Assembly: GCF_019857225.1 (NCBI RefSeq)
Contig: NZ_JAFJSY010000014.1
Location: forward strand, 124,001 to 188,000
DNA: 64,000 bases
From: Streptomyces plumbidurans
GTDB lineage: Bacteria; Actinomycetota; Actinomycetes; Streptomycetales; Streptomycetaceae
Reading direction: 5' to 3'
The notes under the pieces are model-generated. The model worked only from the letters and a program-made list of their open reading frames with translations, did not search any database and was not told the origin of the DNA. The translations under genes were made by a program, and so were the position numbers. Positions 8,273 through 17,561 of this stretch are shown here, piece after piece. Position 1 is the first letter of the stretch, and each line of letters begins with the position of its first letter.

Positions 8273-8884
8273 CTAACGCGCCGTCAGCGCCAGCTTCGCG
8301 CCCAGCGCCACGAACGACCCCGCGAAGCTCCGCCGCAGCCACGCCATCACACGCGGCCGTGCGATGACGTGGATGCGGACCGAGGCGGCGAGCACCCCGT
8401 ACGCGGCGAACACCACGAACGTCGCCAGCATGAACACCCCGCTCAGAGCCACCATTCGCGGCAGCGCGTGCGGCGCGGAGGGGTCGACGAACTGCGGCAG
8501 GAACGCGAAGAAGAAGATCGTCAGCTTGGGGTTGAGCAGATTGATCAGCACGCCCCGCACGATCACGCGCCCGGCCGAGAGCGCCGCGTCGTCCCGGTCG
8601 ACCTCGATCGCCTGCTTGTCCCGCAGGGTCGCCCACGCCATGTACAGCAGATAGCCGACACCGGCGTACTTGAGGACCTGGAAGGCGGTGGCGCTCGCGT
8701 TCAGCAGGGCGGCGAGCCCGGTGACGGTGGCCAGCACATGCGGCACGATCCCCAGGGTGCAGGCGAAGGCCGCGACGACGCTCGCACGGCGGCCGCGGGA
8801 CAGTCCGGCGGCGAGGGTGTAGACGACACCGGTGCCGGGGGTGGCGACGACGACCAGGGTGGTCAGGAGGAACGCGAGACTCAT
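8273..8884 (-). CDS. LysE/RhtB-family amino acid exporter
   Basis: A 203-residue, six-helix membrane protein with the family N-terminal PGTGVVYTLAAGLSRGRR region (P-G-P/T-x-G motif) and a central NLLNPKLTIFFFAFLPQF segment typical of LysE/RhtB proteins. The family exports amino acids or related compounds. It is convergent with the chitinase, separated by 4 bp. Substrate unknown. Confidence 0.88.
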   Translation of the reverse strand: MSLAFLLTTLVVVATPGTGVVYTLAAGLSRGRRASVVAAFACTLGIVPHVLATVTGLAALLNASATAFQVLKYAGVGYLLYMAWATLRDKQAIEVDRDDAALSAGRVIVRGVLINLLNPKLTIFFFAFLPQFVDPSAPHALPRMVALSGVFMLATFVVFAAYGVLAASVRIHVIARPRVMAWLRRSFAGSFVALGAKLALTAR

Positions 8885-8946
8885 GGGACCACCCTGCGGA
8901 TGGGGCGGCCGGGTCTACAGGTCCAATGCGGCGCCCGTATCGGGGA

Positions 8947-9030
8947 CCAATGATCTGAGGCCGATGGTCGGGGGTCGATGATCTGGGGCCAATGATCTGG
9001 GACCCATGACCGGGGACCCACGACCGGGGC
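8947..9030. repeat. Six imperfect 14-bp tandem repeats
   Basis: Six contiguous 14-mers: CCAATGATCTGAGG, CCGATGGTCGGGGG, TCGATGATCTGGGG, CCAATGATCTGGGA, CCCATGACCGGGGA and CCCACGACCGGGGC. They drift gradually from the first to the last. The array lies between the divergent starts of the LysE exporter and the secreted protein at 9122. It could be a regulatory array or a slippage-generated minisatellite. Confidence 0.8.
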
Positions 9031-9032
9031 CT

Positions 9033-9055
9033 GACCCTGACACGCAGTCAGGGTC
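9033..9055. promoter_or_regulatory. Inverted repeat after the 14-bp array
   Basis: GACCCTGA (9033-9040) and TCAGGGTC (9048-9055) form a perfect 8-bp inverted repeat with a 7-base spacer, 66 bp upstream of the secreted-protein start. It may be an operator; without a T-tract it is a weak terminator candidate. Confidence 0.45.
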
Positions 9056-9121
9056 GGCTCAGGGGTGAGCAAGGGGGATCCCCGTTACCGCGGGGGTGCC
9101 TGTGACGGCACGCTGAGTGAC

Positions 9122-9826
9122 ATGAAGATCACCGCATTGCTCGCCGTCGGCGCCCTCGCGGCCGCCATGGTCACCGGTGCGACGGCCCTCCCGGCCGCGG
9201 CCGAACCGCCCACGCCCTCCTACGACTTCAGCGACTGCCCCGCGCTCCCGTCCGGCGTTGACCCCGCCGCGTGGAGGTGCGAAGTCCTCACCGCCACGGG
9301 GTCGATGACCCTCGGCCGCACCACCGTGCCCGAGCTGTCACCGATCACCATCACCCACGCCGAGGGCCCCCTGCCGGACGGCGGCAAGGGCCAGGTCTAC
9401 GGCGGCCTGCAGGGCGCCCCCACGGCCGTTCCGGGCCACCACCACATGTCCCTGCGCCCGGAGTACGGCGGCCGCTCCGACTTCTACTCGGTCGGCAACA
9501 GCCTCGGCCTGTTCACGATGCGCTTCCGCGTCCTCGACCCGCTGCTGCCGCACGGCTGCACGATCGGCAGGGACACCCCGATCGAGCTTCGCCTTCAGCG
9601 CTCCGGTGACTCGGAGTGGATCTCGCAGAATCCGCCGGTCATCAAATTCGACGCCTACGACGACACCTTCACGGCCCCACGGGCAGCGGGCTGCGGCCCC
9701 CTGAACCCCCTGGTCAACCACCGGCTGGGACTCCCGAGCCGCACCGGCAACACGATCGAGCTGTCGGCGACGTACACCTTCAGGACCTACGACGCCCTGG
9801 ACATACCGAACGCCGGAGGGAACTGA
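9122..9826 (+). CDS. Secreted protein of unknown function
   Basis: A 234-residue protein starting MKITALLAVGALAAAMVTG, with a signal peptide cleaved near ALPAAA (about residue 26). The mature part has four cysteines, spaced to allow disulphides, and a beta-rich composition. I do not recognise a domain. The upstream region carries the 14-bp repeat array and an inverted repeat. The longer frame from 9065 lacks a plausible start context. Confidence 0.7.
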   Translation: MKITALLAVGALAAAMVTGATALPAAAEPPTPSYDFSDCPALPSGVDPAAWRCEVLTATGSMTLGRTTVPELSPITITHAEGPLPDGGKGQVYGGLQGAPTAVPGHHHMSLRPEYGGRSDFYSVGNSLGLFTMRFRVLDPLLPHGCTIGRDTPIELRLQRSGDSEWISQNPPVIKFDAYDDTFTAPRAAGCGPLNPLVNHRLGLPSRTGNTIELSATYTFRTYDALDIPNAGGN

Positions 9827-9892
9827 CCGAGGTCGGTCCCGTCCGGCGTTCGACGGCGAGTGCGGCAGAGGTGAGTGCTGCAGGGCCGGGTG

Positions 9893-11275
<1,383 letters not shown>

Positions 11276-11422
11276 GGTGCTCTCTTCATTACGACGACGG
11301 GCGAGGAAGCGAGACGCTTCAGAGCGAATGCTTCAGGGTACCGGCGTGGGCTGCCCCTCAATCAAATCGGTCCGCCCTTACCTGCCTCGCCCCGCCTCGC
11401 GGGCACCCCTCGCCCAGGCTTG

Positions 11423-11460
11423 TTGACAACGGTTTCCATTTTTGTTGAAAATGACTGTCA
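11423..11460 (+). promoter_or_regulatory. znuA promoter with Zur box over the start site
   Basis: TTGACA (11423-11428) is followed at an 18-bp spacing by GAAAAT (11447-11452), a possible -10. TGAAAATGACTGTCA at 11446-11460 resembles the 15-bp actinobacterial Zur box. It overlaps the -10 and ends on the first base of the ATG at 11460, so zinc-loaded Zur would block initiation. No ribosome binding site precedes the ATG, which suggests a leaderless mRNA. Confidence 0.7.
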
Positions 11461-12419
11461 TGAACGTACGACGACGCCTCATACCCGCGGTGGCGACCGC
11501 GGCAGTCACGGCCCTCGGTCTTGCCACCCTCTCCGCCTGCTCCACCGACAGCGCCGCCGCGGCCAACACCGGCAAGTTCGACGTCGTCGCGTCGTTCTAT
11601 CCGATGGCCTTCCTCGCCGAGCGGATCGGCGGCTCGCACGTCCACGTCACCAGCCTCACCGAGCCCGGCCAGGAGCCCCACGACCTGGAGATCAGCGCCA
11701 GGCAGACCGCGCGGCTGCAGGAGTCGGACGCGGTGCTCTACCTCAAGAACCTCCAGCCCTCCGTCGACGACGCCGTGGCCCAGTCCGAGGTCAGGACCAA
11801 GATCGACGCCGCCTCCCTCACCTCACTGGAGAAGCACGGCAACGAGGTCGGCGGCCACGCGGCCGCCCACGACCACTCCGAGAACGAGGAGCTGTCCGGC
11901 CTCGACCCCCACATCTGGCTGGACCCGGTGCGCTACGCCCAGGTCGCCGAGCGCGTCGGCAAGTCCTTCGAGAAGGCGGACCCGGACCACGCGGCCGACT
12001 ACAAAAGGAACACCGCGGCCCTGGTGAAGAAGCTCGACGCGCTGAACACGCGGTTCAAGGACGGGCTGGCGCACACCACATCCAAGGTCTTCATCACCAC
12101 GCACGCCGCCTTCGGCTATCTCGCCGAGCGTTACGGCCTCACCGAGGAGGCCATCAACGGCCTCGACCCCGAGTCCGAGCCGAGCGCGGCCCGGGTCAGG
12201 TCGCTGGAGGAGATGGCCAGGGCGGACGGCGTCACCACGATCTTCTACGAAACGCTCGTCAGCGGCACGACCGCCAGGACCATCGCCTCCGACGCCGGAC
12301 TGAGGACGGACGTCCTCGACCCGATCGAGGGCATCACCGACAAGTCCCGCGGCAAGGACTACTTCTCGGTCCAGGAGGCCAACCTCAGGGCGCTGCAGCA
12401 GGCGTTGGGTGCCAAGTGA
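11460..12419 (+). CDS. znuA: Zinc ABC transporter substrate-binding lipoprotein
   Basis: A 319-residue cluster A-I metal-binding protein. A lipobox LSAC puts the lipid-modified cysteine at about residue 27. The zinc-family histidine-rich loop (HGNEVGGHAAAHDHSE) and DPHIWLDP follow, and further ligands are expected in THAAFGYLAERYG and FYETLVS. It captures zinc outside the membrane for ZnuBC. The start was taken at ATG 11460 because of the overlapping promoter; ATG 11451 or upstream TTG codons are possible. First gene of znuA-znuC-znuB, with zur downstream. Confidence 0.93.
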   Translation: MNVRRRLIPAVATAAVTALGLATLSACSTDSAAAANTGKFDVVASFYPMAFLAERIGGSHVHVTSLTEPGQEPHDLEISARQTARLQESDAVLYLKNLQPSVDDAVAQSEVRTKIDAASLTSLEKHGNEVGGHAAAHDHSENEELSGLDPHIWLDPVRYAQVAERVGKSFEKADPDHAADYKRNTAALVKKLDALNTRFKDGLAHTTSKVFITTHAAFGYLAERYGLTEEAINGLDPESEPSAARVRSLEEMARADGVTTIFYETLVSGTTARTIASDAGLRTDVLDPIEGITDKSRGKDYFSVQEANLRALQQALGAK

Positions 12420-12430
12420 CGGGAGAAGAG

Positions 12431-13186
12431 ATGGATACCGAGACCGTCATATCGCTGCGCGGCGTACGCGCCGACCTGGGCTCGCGCCCCGTCCTGCGCG
12501 GCATCGACCTCACCGTCGGGCGCGGTGAGGTGGTCGCGCTGCTCGGCGCCAACGGTTCCGGCAAGTCGACCGCGATCCGCACGATCATCGGCCAGGTGCC
12601 GGTGAGCGCCGGGGAGGTCGAGCTGTTCGGCACGCCCCGCAGGCTCTTCCGGCAGTGGGCGCGGGTCGGCTACGTACCGCAGCGCACCACCGCCGAGGGC
12701 GGCGTCCCGGCCACCGTCACGGAGATCGTCTCGTCCGGGCGGCTGTCGAGGGCCCGCTTCGGGGTGCTGCGCAAGGCGGACCACGCGGCCGTGCGCCGAG
12801 CGCTGGAGCTGGTCGGCATGGCGGACCGGGCAAAGGACTCGGTGAACGCCCTCTCCGGCGGCCAGCACCAGCGGGTACTGATCGCCCGCGCGCTCGCCGC
12901 CGAACCCGAACTGCTGATCATGGACGAGCCGATGGCGGGCGTGGACCTGGCCAGCCAGGAGGTGCTGGCGGGGACGCTGCGCGAGCAGGTCGCCTCCGGT
13001 GCGACGGTGCTGCTCGTCCTGCACGAACTGGGGCCGCTGGAGCCCCTGATCGACCGCGCGGTGGTGCTGCGCGACGGCTGCGTCCTGCACGACGGCCCTC
13101 CGCCGAAGGCCCTGGGGCAGCACGCCCTCCCCGGCCACGACCACGTACACCCGCACGCTCCGACCCGCACAGGACTGCTGAGCTGA
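12431..13186 (+). CDS. znuC: Zinc ABC transporter ATP-binding protein
   Basis: A 251-residue ABC ATPase. Walker A is GANGSGKST, the signature is LSGGQHQR and Walker B is ELLIMDEP, with the H-loop in VLHELG. The C-terminus has a histidine-rich tail (HALPGHDHVHPHAP) that might bind zinc and act as a sensor, an inference. It starts 11 bp after znuA behind GAGAAGAG and overlaps znuB by one base, so the operon is tightly coupled. Confidence 0.93.
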   Translation: MDTETVISLRGVRADLGSRPVLRGIDLTVGRGEVVALLGANGSGKSTAIRTIIGQVPVSAGEVELFGTPRRLFRQWARVGYVPQRTTAEGGVPATVTEIVSSGRLSRARFGVLRKADHAAVRRALELVGMADRAKDSVNALSGGQHQRVLIARALAAEPELLIMDEPMAGVDLASQEVLAGTLREQVASGATVLLVLHELGPLEPLIDRAVVLRDGCVLHDGPPPKALGQHALPGHDHVHPHAPTRTGLLS

Positions 13187-14088
13187 TGGACCTCCTCGAC
13201 TACGCCTTCATGCAGCGGGCCCTGCTCGCCGCCGTCCTCGTCGGCATCACCGCCCCGGCGATCGGCATCTACCTCGTGCAGCGCCGCCAGGCCCTGATGG
13301 GCGACGGCATCGGCCACGTCGCGATGACGGGCGTCGGCCTCGGCTTCCTGCTCTCCACGTCCCCGGTCTGGATGGCGACGGGCGTCTCGGTACTCGGCGC
13401 GATCCTCATGGAGCTGATCCGCTGGTACGGCCGCACTCGCGGCGACATCGCCCTGGCGATGCTCTTCTACGGCGGTATGGCCGGCGGCGTCATGTTCATC
13501 AACCTCGCGCCGGGCGGCTCCAACGCCAACCTGACGTCGTACCTGTTCGGCTCGCTGTCGACGGTGTCGGAGTCGGACGTGACGGCGATCTGTCTGCTGG
13601 CCGGATTCGTCGTGCTGGTCACCCTCGGGCTGCGCCGGCAGCTGTTCGCGGTCAGCCAGGACGAGGAGTTCGCGCGGGTCACCGGGCTGCCGGTGCGCGC
13701 CCTGAACCTGCTCACCGCGGTCACGGCGGCAGTGACGGTCACGGTCGCGATGCGCGTGGTGGGGCTGCTGCTGGTGAGCGCGCTGATGGTGGTACCCGTG
13801 GCGGCGGCGCAGCAGCTCAGCCGCAGTTTCGCGGCCACCTTCGCGATCGCGGTGGTGATCGGGGTGACGGTGACCATCGGCGGCACGGTCACCTCGTACT
13901 ACCAGGACGTGCCGCCCGGCGCGACGATCGTGCTGCTGACCATCGGCGCCTTCGTCGTGCTCACCGCGCTGGCGGCCCCGCTGGCCCGGCGTCACGCCCG
14001 TACGGCCGCGGCGGCACGGCCCGCCCCGGACCCGGCCGAGTGCGCGATTCCGGCCACCCGGGCCCCGGACGGGAAGGTCGGCGTCTGA
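13186..14088 (+). CDS. znuB: Zinc ABC transporter permease
   Basis: A 300-residue ABC-3 family permease with eight or so membrane helices, beginning MDLLDYAFMQRALLAAVLVG. The ABC-3 segment GDGIGHVAMTGVGLGFLL and the RVVGLLLVSALMVVPVAAA segment are typical. It forms the channel for zinc import. The start codon shares its A with the znuC stop (TGATG). The last about 30 residues are a polar Ala/Pro-rich tail. Confidence 0.93.
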   Translation: MDLLDYAFMQRALLAAVLVGITAPAIGIYLVQRRQALMGDGIGHVAMTGVGLGFLLSTSPVWMATGVSVLGAILMELIRWYGRTRGDIALAMLFYGGMAGGVMFINLAPGGSNANLTSYLFGSLSTVSESDVTAICLLAGFVVLVTLGLRRQLFAVSQDEEFARVTGLPVRALNLLTAVTAAVTVTVAMRVVGLLLVSALMVVPVAAAQQLSRSFAATFAIAVVIGVTVTIGGTVTSYYQDVPPGATIVLLTIGAFVVLTALAAPLARRHARTAAAARPAPDPAECAIPATRAPDGKVGV

Positions 14089-14147
14089 CCGGGCACAGCC
14101 CCGGCTGGCACAATGTCCGGGCAGACGCAGATGTGAGGAGGCAACCG

Positions 14148-14567
14148 GTGACCACCGCTGGACCGCCCGTGAAGGGCCGTGCGACCCGCCAGCGGGCAGC
14201 CGTGGCGGCGGCCCTGGACGAGGTCGAGGAGTTCCGCAGCGCGCAGGAGCTTCACGACATGCTGAAGCACAAGGGCAACTCGGTCGGGCTGACCACCGTC
14301 TACCGCACTCTGCAGAACCTCGCCGACGCGGGGGAAGTCGATGTGCTGCGCACGTCCGAGGGGGAGTCGGTGTACCGGCGCTGCTCCACCGGGGAGCACC
14401 ACCACCATCTTGTCTGCCGTGTGTGCGGGAAGGCTGTGGAGGTGGAGGGGCCTGCGGTGGAGAAGTGGGCGGAGGGGATTGCGGCGGAGCACGGGTATGT
14501 GAACGTTGCGCACACCGTTGAGATCTTCGGTACTTGTGCGGAGTGCTCGGAGTGTTCTGCGGGGTAG
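14148..14567 (+). CDS. zur: Zinc uptake regulator, Fur family
   Basis: A 139-residue Fur-family repressor with an N-terminal winged helix (RATRQRAAVAAALDEVEEF, TTVYRTLQNLADAGEVD). The metal sites are GEHHHHLVCRVCGK and a C-terminal CAECSEC. A GTG start follows a strong GAGGAGG at 14135-14141, 59 bp after znuB. With zinc bound it would repress the znu operon through the box at 11446-11460. Its last 180 bases are cytosine-poor (37 C in 14401-14580) next to repeat copy 2. Confidence 0.93.
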   Translation: MTTAGPPVKGRATRQRAAVAAALDEVEEFRSAQELHDMLKHKGNSVGLTTVYRTLQNLADAGEVDVLRTSEGESVYRRCSTGEHHHHLVCRVCGKAVEVEGPAVEKWAEGIAAEHGYVNVAHTVEIFGTCAECSECSAG

Positions 14568-14617
14568 CCGGTTGTCGCCGTAGGGGTGCGGGTCGTTGCG
14601 GGCTGCCGGTTGATTGT

Positions 14618-14645
14618 GGCTGGTCGCGCAGTTCCCCGCGCCCCT
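14618..14645 (+). repeat. Interspersed repeat, copy 2
   Basis: It contains GCGCAGTTCCCCGCGCCCCT preceded by GGCTGGTC, as in copy 1, and followed by TGCAG. It sits between the convergent zur and uppS genes. Function unknown; a role as a 3' end/terminator element is possible but no clear hairpin is seen. Confidence 0.8.
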
Positions 14646-14659
14646 AGAGGCGTTGCAGC

Positions 14660-15505
14660 TCAGCCCTGCTCTCCTCGCATGTCTCGTTCCATCTCCAGGA
14701 GTTGTTCGTTGGGGACTGCGCCGCCGAAGCGGCGGTCGCGGGAGGCGTATTCGACGCAGGCTCGCCAGAGGTCGCGGCGGTCGAAGTCGGGCCAGAGGAC
14801 GTCCTGGAAGACCATTTCGGCGTAAGCGCTCTGCCAGAGCAGGAAGTTGGAGGTGCGCTGCTCGCCGCTCGGGCGCAGGAACAGATCCACGTCCGGCATG
14901 TCCTGGTAGTACATGTACTTCGCGAGGGTCTTCTCGCTGACCTTGGACGGGTCGAGTCGGCCCGCCCTCACGTCCTCCGCGAGCGCCTGCGCGGCGTCCG
15001 CGATCTCGGCACGGCCGCCGTAGTTCATGCAGAAGTACAGCGTCAGCAGGTCGTTGTCCTTGGTCTGCTCCTGGGCGACCTGGAGCTCCTTGGCGACCGA
15101 CTTCCACAGCTTGGGCATACGGCCCACCCAGCGCACCCGGATGCCCAGTTCGTCGAGGGTGTCGCGGGTCTTGCGGATGAAGTCGCGGTTGAAGTTCATC
15201 AGGAAGCGGACCTCTTCGGGCGAGCGCTTCCAGTTCTCCGTGGAGAACGCGTACAGCGAGATGCTGCCCACGCCCATCTCGATGGCGCCCTGCAGCACGT
15301 CCAGGACGCGCTCCGCGCCGACCTTGTGGCCCTCGGTGCGCGGCAGCCCGCGCTCTTTGGCCCATCGGCCGTTTCCGTCCATGACGATCGCCACATGGCC
15401 CGGGACCAGCTCGCCCGGCAGCTTCGGCGCGCGGGCGCCCGACGGGTGCGGCTCCGGCGCCCTGTACTCCCGGCGCCGGCGTCCCAGGATCCCGCGTACA
15501 GCCAT
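14660..15505 (-). CDS. uppS: Isoprenyl transferase (undecaprenyl diphosphate synthase family)
   Basis: A 281-residue cis-prenyltransferase that condenses isopentenyl diphosphate onto an allylic diphosphate to make the lipid carrier for cell wall synthesis. The catalytic motif [13 protein letters not shown] (Asp43) and the C-terminal [19 protein letters not shown] are both present. It is encoded downstream of recO on the same strand, about 100 bp away across a short tandem repeat. Length is normal. Confidence 0.94.
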   Translation of the reverse strand: MAVRGILGRRRREYRAPEPHPSGARAPKLPGELVPGHVAIVMDGNGRWAKERGLPRTEGHKVGAERVLDVLQGAIEMGVGSISLYAFSTENWKRSPEEVRFLMNFNRDFIRKTRDTLDELGIRVRWVGRMPKLWKSVAKELQVAQEQTKDNDLLTLYFCMNYGGRAEIADAAQALAEDVRAGRLDPSKVSEKTLAKYMYYQDMPDVDLFLRPSGEQRTSNFLLWQSAYAEMVFQDVLWPDFDRRDLWRACVEYASRDRRFGGAVPNEQLLEMERDMRGEQG

Positions 15506-15530
15506 GTGCTTCTCGTCTCCTCAGGCGACG

Positions 15531-15625
15531 TACTTCTCTACGGACGTCTTGCTTCTCTACGGACGTTGCTTCTCTACGGACGTTGCTTGTCCACGGTCTG
15601 CGGGTTGCTACTTCTCTACGTAACG
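15531..15625. repeat. 17-bp tandem repeats between recO and uppS
   Basis: Two exact copies of TTGCTTCTCTACGGACG (15549-15565, 15566-15582) are flanked by diverged copies (TACTTCTCTACGGACG at 15531, TTGCTTGTCCACGG at 15583). CTACTTCTCTACG at the recO 3' end includes its stop codon. The array looks like repeated copying of the recO terminus. Confidence 0.8.
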
Positions 15626-16354
15626 CAGCGAACGCAACCCGCGTTCCAGATGCCAGTGCAGATACGCGGACACCAGCCCGCTCCCCTCCCTGACGTGCCG
15701 CGGCTCGCACGAGTCCGCGGTCTCCCAGTCTCCCGTAAGCAGTGCGGCCAGGAGTTCCAGGGTCTGCGGCGAGGGTACGACGCTGCCGGCGACCCGGCAG
15801 TCGACGCAGACGGAGCCGCCGGAGGCGACCGAGAAGAACCGGTTCGGACCGGGCATACCGCACTTCACGCAGTCGCTGAAGCTGGGGGCGTAGCCGTTGA
15901 CGGCGAGGGAGCGCAGCAGGAAGGCGTCGAGGACGAGGTGCGGGGCGTGCTCGCCGCGGGCCAGCGTCCGCAGGGCGCCCACCAGCAGCAGATACTGCTG
16001 TACGGCCGGTTCGCCCTCGTGGTCGGTGAAGCGCTCGGCGGTCTCCAGCATGGCGGTGCCCGCGGTGTAGCGGGCGTAGTCGGTGACGATGCCGCCGCCG
16101 TACGGAGCGATGGTCTCGCTCTGGGTGCACAGGGGCAGCCCGCGCCCGACCAGCTCGCTGCCGCGCGCGAAGAACTGCACGTCGACATGGGAGAAGGGTT
16201 CGAGTCGGGCCCCGAACTTCGACTTGGTGCGCCGCACGCCACGCGCCACGGCCCGCACCCGCCCGTGCCCGCGCGTGAGGAGCGTGATGATCCGGTCCGC
16301 TTCGCCGAGCTTCTGCGTCCGCAACACGATGCCGTCGTCCCGGAACAGACTCAT
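15608..16354 (-). CDS. recO: DNA repair protein RecO
   Basis: A 248-residue RecF-pathway mediator that loads RecA onto SSB-coated DNA. It has the N-terminal OB fold (MSLFRDDGIVLRTQKLGEAD) and a C-terminal zinc site Cys-x2-Cys ... Cys-x2-Cys (CVKCG, CVDC). The length is normal, so this copy is intact. A second copy of its first 22 codons lies immediately upstream at 16351-16482, with a hairpin between the two. Confidence 0.94.
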   Translation of the reverse strand: MSLFRDDGIVLRTQKLGEADRIITLLTRGHGRVRAVARGVRRTKSKFGARLEPFSHVDVQFFARGSELVGRGLPLCTQSETIAPYGGGIVTDYARYTAGTAMLETAERFTDHEGEPAVQQYLLLVGALRTLARGEHAPHLVLDAFLLRSLAVNGYAPSFSDCVKCGMPGPNRFFSVASGGSVCVDCRVAGSVVPSPQTLELLAALLTGDWETADSCEPRHVREGSGLVSAYLHWHLERGLRSLRYVEK

Positions 16355-16482
16355 CGCGCACCGCCGCGGGTCTTCGGCCGGGGGTCCGGGGGTTGTCCCC
16401 CGGGCAGGCACAGCATGATCCGGTCCGCTTCGCCCAGCTTCTGGGTGCGCAGGACGATGCCGTCGTCGCGGAACAGGCTCAT
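16351..16482 (-). pseudogene. Partial duplication of the recO 5' end (43-codon open frame)
   Basis: Codons 1-22 encode exactly the same residues as RecO 1-22 (MSLFRDDGIVLRTQKLGEAD plus RI). The DNA differs at seven positions, all synonymous (for example AGC/AGT, CTG/TTG). The frame then runs through a 20-codon unrelated tail rich in Pro, Arg and Gly and stops in the TCAT that also holds the recO start. It may be a pseudogene fragment, a leader peptide, or a recombination scar. Confidence 0.75.
16386..16403. terminator. GC-rich hairpin between the two recO 5' ends
   Basis: CCGGGGG (16386-16392), loop TTGT and CCCCCGG (16397-16403) form a perfect 7-bp stem. It has no U-tract. Similar GGGGGTTGTCCCCC elements are common between Streptomyces genes, from memory. 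Confidence 0.45.
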
Positions 16483-16508
16483 GCACCCATTCTCGCGTAT
16501 GGCCGAAG

Positions 16509-17132
16509 TCAGCGGGCGCGGTCGGGGTGACTGATGGTGTCCCAGGGGGCGAGGTTCCAGGGGCTGGCCCGGTTCGCGGGGTCCAGGAGCGCGCTCAGAT
16601 GGGCGTCGGCGGCGGACTGCGGGGCCGGGAAGGACTCGTCCCGGTCGCCGCCCAGGCCGTCCTGCCACACCTTGCGGCCCAGCAGGTAGTGATCGGCGTA
16701 CTCCTGCCAGGAGGCGTACGTCCGCACCACCGACGGCACGATGTTCTTCAGCGCCGTCCACGCCTCGGCCTCGCTGATCATCCCGCAGCCGAAGCCGAGC
16801 CGGGCGATGTCGACGTACAGGGCGGCGTCCCAGGCGAGCGGCGCGACGCCGTAGACCTGCTGGGCGCGCGCCCGGTAGCCGCCGCGGGAGAGTCCGTCGA
16901 GCCGGTCGACCAGCACCTGCCGTGAGCCGATCTCCCACTGCTCGGCCAGCCAGCCGCGCGCGCTGTCGTCGTCGATCCGCGTGAACGGGTACAGCGTGGT
17001 CCGCGAGGCGTTGCGGTCACGGCTGACGGGTGCGCTCAGCGAGACCATCCACAGCTCGTGCAGGGTGAGGGGGGTGGGGTAGCGCCGCTCGGCCCGGGGT
17101 CTTCTCCATTTCCGTATGCTCGGCAACCTCAT
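16509..17132 (-). CDS. DUF1266-domain protein
   Basis: A 207-residue cytoplasmic protein. Residues about 90-165 carry features I associate with DUF1266: AWDAALYVDIARLGFGCGMIS, then EAEAWTALKNIVPSV and a tryptophan-rich end. The molecular function is unknown. It is on the same strand as recO and may be the first gene of that transcript; it ends only 26 bp before the duplicated recO start. Confidence 0.65.
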   Translation of the reverse strand: MRLPSIRKWRRPRAERRYPTPLTLHELWMVSLSAPVSRDRNASRTTLYPFTRIDDDSARGWLAEQWEIGSRQVLVDRLDGLSRGGYRARAQQVYGVAPLAWDAALYVDIARLGFGCGMISEAEAWTALKNIVPSVVRTYASWQEYADHYLLGRKVWQDGLGGDRDESFPAPQSAADAHLSALLDPANRASPWNLAPWDTISHPDRAR

Positions 17133-17162
17133 GCGCCCGCACCCTACTCAAGGGGTCCCGCG

Positions 17163-17378
17163 TCAAGGCACCTCGCCCCGGCTGCGTGCGTTGGCGTACG
17201 CGGTCGCGGCACTGAGCCGCTCCGCGGAGGTCGCTCCGCGTACGGCGCCGGGGTCGGCGTCCCACTCCCTGCCGCCGCCGTACGGTCTCAGTTGTACGTA
17301 CGGGCCTTCGTGCCCCATGACGATTCCCACCTTTCCTGTTCGCGTGTCCACGACATGAGTACCGATGGGGGGTTTCAT
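17163..17378 (-). CDS. Small conserved-type protein of unknown function
   Basis: A 71-residue protein starting MKPPIGTHVVDTRTGKVGIVMGHEG. Its beta-rich start with a repeated V-G pattern resembles a small barrel-like (KOW/SH3-type) fold, an inference. AAGGAGAGG sits just upstream of the ATG. It is divergent from the XRE-DUF5753 regulator at 17562, a frequent neighbourhood for this kind of short protein in Streptomyces. Confidence 0.6.
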   Translation of the reverse strand: MKPPIGTHVVDTRTGKVGIVMGHEGPYVQLRPYGGGREWDADPGAVRGATSAERLSAATAYANARSRGEVP

Positions 17379-17561
17379 TTCCTCTCCTTAACGACCGTAA
17401 CGAAAACGACCCACAATTCGGGGACCGGGTTCGTTTGCGCCCCCAGCGTGCTCCCCTTTCTTTTTGGGTTTCACGCTTTTCCTCTCCACTGTGAACCGTT
17501 CCGGCTACTCTCGGCAGGAGTCTGTGTTCTACAAGTACGGTGCAGCTCAAGGGGGTTGGCC

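Noticed and set aside
16351..16482. The upstream copy as the true recO start with a frameshift
   Set aside because: The downstream copy gives a full-length 248-residue RecO; the upstream copy diverges after codon 22 into unrelated sequence with a stop.
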